From contig NZ_JAATVU010000057.1 of the NCBI RefSeq assembly GCF_013184745.1, positions 1-37,537 on the forward strand: a stretch of DNA of 37,537 bases. Direction: 5' to 3'. The notes under the pieces were generated by a model, which did no database searches, was not told the origin of the DNA, and was given only the letters and a program-made list of their open reading frames with translations. Origin of the DNA: Mangrovicoccus sp. HB161399 (lineage in GTDB: Bacteria; Pseudomonadota; Alphaproteobacteria; Rhodobacterales; Rhodobacteraceae). Positions 35,865-37,537 of this stretch are shown piece by piece; positions within the stretch are counted from its first letter, which is position 1; each line of letters begins with the position of its first letter. The position numbers and the translations under genes are program-made.

Positions 35865-36872
35865 CTATTCCGCCGCCAGCGCGCCGGGAATGAGCGCCAG
35901 CGCCTCTTCCACGATCTCGGCCCCCGCGCCGGGACGCGCCGCAGCGGTCGACAGATGCCGCCGCCAGGCCCGCGCGCCCGGACGTCCCGCAAACAGCCCC
36001 AGCATGTGGCGCGTCACCGAATGCGCCCGTCCGCCCGCATCCACATGCGCGGCGATATAGGGGATCATTGCGCGTGCCGCGTCCTCGGCCGAGCTGTCGG
36101 GCCCCGCGGCCCCGTAGATCCGCCGGTCGGCCGCCGCAAGGATGGCGGCAGGTTCATGATAGGCCGCGCGGCCGATCATCACCCCGTCCAGCCCCTCGGC
36201 CAGGAACGCCTCCGCCTGCTCCAGCGAGGCGATGCCGCCATTGACCGAGATGTGCAGCTCCGGGTAGCGGCGCTTCATCGCCACGACGAGCGGGTAGTCG
36301 AGCGGCGGAATGTCCCTGTTTTCCTTGGGACTGAGCCCCTTGAGCCAGGCCTTGCGCGCATGCACGGCGAAGCGGCGGATGCCCGAGGCGGCGACCGTCT
36401 CGAGGAAGCGCGGCAGCACATCGGCCGGATCGTCCTCGTCGACGCCGATGCGGCATTTGACGGTCACCTCGGCTGGGCTCGCCGAGATCATGGCGGCAGT
36501 GCAGCGGGCGACCAGATCAGGATCCTTCATCAGCACCGCGCCGAAGCAGCCCGACTGCACCTTGTCCGAAGGGCAGCCGACATTGAGGTTGATCTCGCAA
36601 TAGCCCGCCTGCCAGCCGAGCGCCGCGGCCTCGGCCAGCTCCTCCGGCTCCGACCCGCCGAGCTGCAGCGCCAGTGGACGCTCCTCCGCGGCATGGTCCA
36701 GCAGGTGCAGCGCGCCGCCGCGGACCAGCGCGGGCGCGGTCACCATTTCGGTGTAGAGCAGCGTTTCCTTCGACAGCTGCCGGTGCAGCATCCGGCAATG
36801 CCGGTCGGTCCAGTCCATCATCGGCGCCACGGAAAGTCGAGAAGCCTTTTTAATCAGCAACTTATGCTCCAT
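35865..36872 (-). CDS. dusA: DusA tRNA-dihydrouridine synthase
   Basis: An FMN enzyme that reduces uridine 20/20a in the tRNA D loop. In 335 residues: SVAPMMDWTDRHCRMLHR at 14-31, INLNVGCPSDKVQSGCFG with catalytic C100, FAVHARKAWLKGLSPKENR and the ISVNGGIAS phosphate-binding turn. I start at ATG 36872. An ATG at 36914 is in frame, but it overlaps a TATAAT hexamer that is the probable -10. The first 13 codons (KLLIKKASRL) use A+T-rich codons unlike the rest of the gene, as if the 5' end had been swapped by integration of the neighbouring element. Confidence 0.94.
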   Translation of the reverse strand: MEHKLLIKKASRLSVAPMMDWTDRHCRMLHRQLSKETLLYTEMVTAPALVRGGALHLLDHAAEERPLALQLGGSEPEELAEAAALGWQAGYCEINLNVGCPSDKVQSGCFGAVLMKDPDLVARCTAAMISASPAEVTVKCRIGVDEDDPADVLPRFLETVAASGIRRFAVHARKAWLKGLSPKENRDIPPLDYPLVVAMKRRYPELHISVNGGIASLEQAEAFLAEGLDGVMIGRAAYHEPAAILAAADRRIYGAAGPDSSAEDAARAMIPYIAAHVDAGGRAHSVTRHMLGLFAGRPGARAWRRHLSTAAARPGAGAEIVEEALALIPGALAAE

Positions 36873-36912
36873 GTTCTCGCTGTGTTCACGCTCCGCTGCG
36901 TCAGAATTTTCC

Positions 36913-36918
36913 ATTATA
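36913..36918 (-). promoter_or_regulatory. Candidate -10 of dusA within the element side
   Basis: TATAAT on the minus strand, 40 bases before the chosen dusA ATG, in a distinctly A+T-rich stretch (about 36840-36950). The -35 is weak (GTGAAG at 17 bases). If used, the promoter of dusA is provided by integrated DNA. Confidence 0.4.
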
Positions 36919-36951
36919 TTTCAACGTTGCCCAACTTCACTTTTCGACCGA

Positions 36952-36989
36952 TAGTCCTCGGGACTACCAAAATGCTCTCGAGGACTACC
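36952..36989. repeat. GGACTACC repeats upstream of the integrase
   Basis: GGACTACC occurs at 36961-36968 and 36982-36989, 21 bases apart, and TAGTCC at 36952-36957 forms an inverted repeat with GGACTA at 36961-36966 around TCG. The cluster ends a few bases before the integrase ATG, overlapping its ribosome binding site, so it may be an operator or a recombinase arm site. Confidence 0.45.
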
Positions 36990-36992
36990 GGC

Positions 36993-37426
36993 ATGGGCAC
37001 CATTATAGAGCGCGAGCGCAAGGATGGCACGACCTCATTCCGCGCGCAGATCGTCATCAAGGAACGCGGCGAGACTCTGCACCAGGAGAGCCGCAGCTTC
37101 GACCGGAGGATGACTGCATCTGCATGGATGAAGCGTCGCGAGAAGGAGCTCCGGGCCCCGGGCGGGCTGAAGGCGGCACGCGGCTCCGGCGCGACGCTTG
37201 AAGAGGCGATCCAAGCCTATGTGAAGGATCACCGGGAGCGAATTGGAAAGACGAAGGCCCAGGTGCTGAGAGCGATCGAGATGCACGACATTGCCAGGAT
37301 GCGCTGCGACGAAATCCGCAGCGACGACATCGTGGACTGGGCACGCGGGCTGCTGGCAGGCAGGAGCGCCACGACCGTCTGCAACTACCTATCCCACCTA
37401 TCCGCTGTTGCGGCTGTTGCGGAACC
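36993..37426 (+). pseudogene. Tyrosine-type integrase, N-terminal part, cut by IS
   Basis: The open frame begins MGTIIERERKDGTTSFRAQI, a basic arm-type N terminus, followed by RSFDRRMTASAWMKRREKEL and a SAM-like core-binding domain (ATLEEAIQAYVKDHRERI, IRSDDIVDWARGLL, TVCNYLSHLSAV). About 145 codons remain. The pattern is that of site-specific integrases of genomic islands and prophages. The catalytic domain with its Arg-His-Arg-Tyr residues is missing because IS3-like sequence starts at about 37427; the rest may lie beyond the window. GAGG lies nine bases before the ATG. It is divergent from dusA, its probable target gene. Confidence 0.75.
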
Positions 37427-37537
37427 TGAGCTTGCCCCCGGATCCCGGACTGGGCCGATATTCACTATGCGGCCATCTTGGCGGCCATGTCGATCCTTGC
37501 CTGCTCCGGCGTGCGATATCCGATGCTCGAGTGGCGG
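37427..37537 (-). mobile_element. End of an IS3-family insertion sequence, partial
   Basis: From 37427 the sequence TGAGCTTGCCCCCGG begins with TGA, as IS3-family terminal repeats do, and it is followed within 40 bases by the stop codon of a transposase on the minus strand. The element continues past the window edge, so the other end and the target-site duplication cannot be seen. The exact junction is an estimate. Confidence 0.65.
37465..37537 (-). CDS. IS3-family transposase OrfB, C-terminal fragment
   Basis: The last 23 codons before a TAG read RHSSIGYRTPEQARIDMAAK and then MAA. The HSSxGYRTP motif is the hallmark of the C terminus of IS3-family OrfB (DDE integrase-fold) transposases. The gene is cut by the window end. 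Confidence 0.85.
   Translation of the reverse strand, partial: RHSSIGYRTPEQARIDMAAKMAA

Overview
The window is high-G+C DNA (roughly two thirds G+C by eye) from an alphaproteobacterium, most likely a member of the Rhodobacterales/Paracoccaceae. The basis is gene order and protein type: a suf operon headed by an IscR that lacks the usual cluster cysteines, an argS-SPOR-nagZ-scpA-scpB string, a CcmI/RuvX/DUF1289 cluster, a eukaryote-like NADP isocitrate dehydrogenase, and heterotetrameric-type sarcosine oxidase subunits. Most of the window is core chromosome with tightly packed genes, many with 1-14 nt overlaps; the right edge enters an integrated element.

Layout. 49-125: tRNA-Arg(CCG), minus strand, with its own promoter. 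198-8983 (minus): an iron-sulfur assembly operon transcribed iscR, group I cysteine desulfurase, sufB, ybjQ-like, polysaccharide pyruvyl transferase-like, sufC, sufD, two Yip1-like membrane proteins, sufS. 9134-10356 (plus): alpha/beta hydrolase coupled to an HD-domain protein. 10364-11530 (minus): DUF2235 hydrolase. 11730-16763 (plus): icd, a YitT-like membrane protein, typA/bipA, cytochrome b561. 16848-23655 (minus): scpB, scpA, nagZ, a SPOR-domain protein, argS, then dgt further upstream. 23735-24067 (plus): erpA-like A-type Fe-S carrier, divergent from dgt. 24098-27323: two related sulfotransferases (minus) flanking xthA (plus). 27497-28763 (minus): an unrecognised three-gene operon (cytosolic, membrane, exported). 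28984-29586 (minus): Fe-type superoxide dismutase. 29822-33427 (minus): orphan soxG and soxA plus a 51-residue membrane peptide. 33941-35860 (plus): ccmI, ruvX, DUF1289. 35865-36872 (minus): dusA. 36993-37537: start of a tyrosine-integrase gene directly upstream of dusA, cut by the end of an IS3-family element that runs off the window.

How the parts work together. The suf operon supplies Fe-S clusters (SufS and the second desulfurase provide sulfur, SufBCD is the scaffold, ErpA is a downstream carrier) under IscR control; icd, sodB and ccmI belong to aerobic energy metabolism and oxidative defence. ScpA/ScpB, NagZ, the SPOR protein and ArgS form a coupled growth, wall and chromosome operon. 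The places most worth a second look are the dusA/integrase junction, the three-gene operon at 27.5-28.8 kb, the degenerate orphan SoxA, the extra genes inside the suf operon, the paired sulfotransferases, and short symmetric sites at the sodB, erpA/dgt, cytochrome b561 and integrase promoters.
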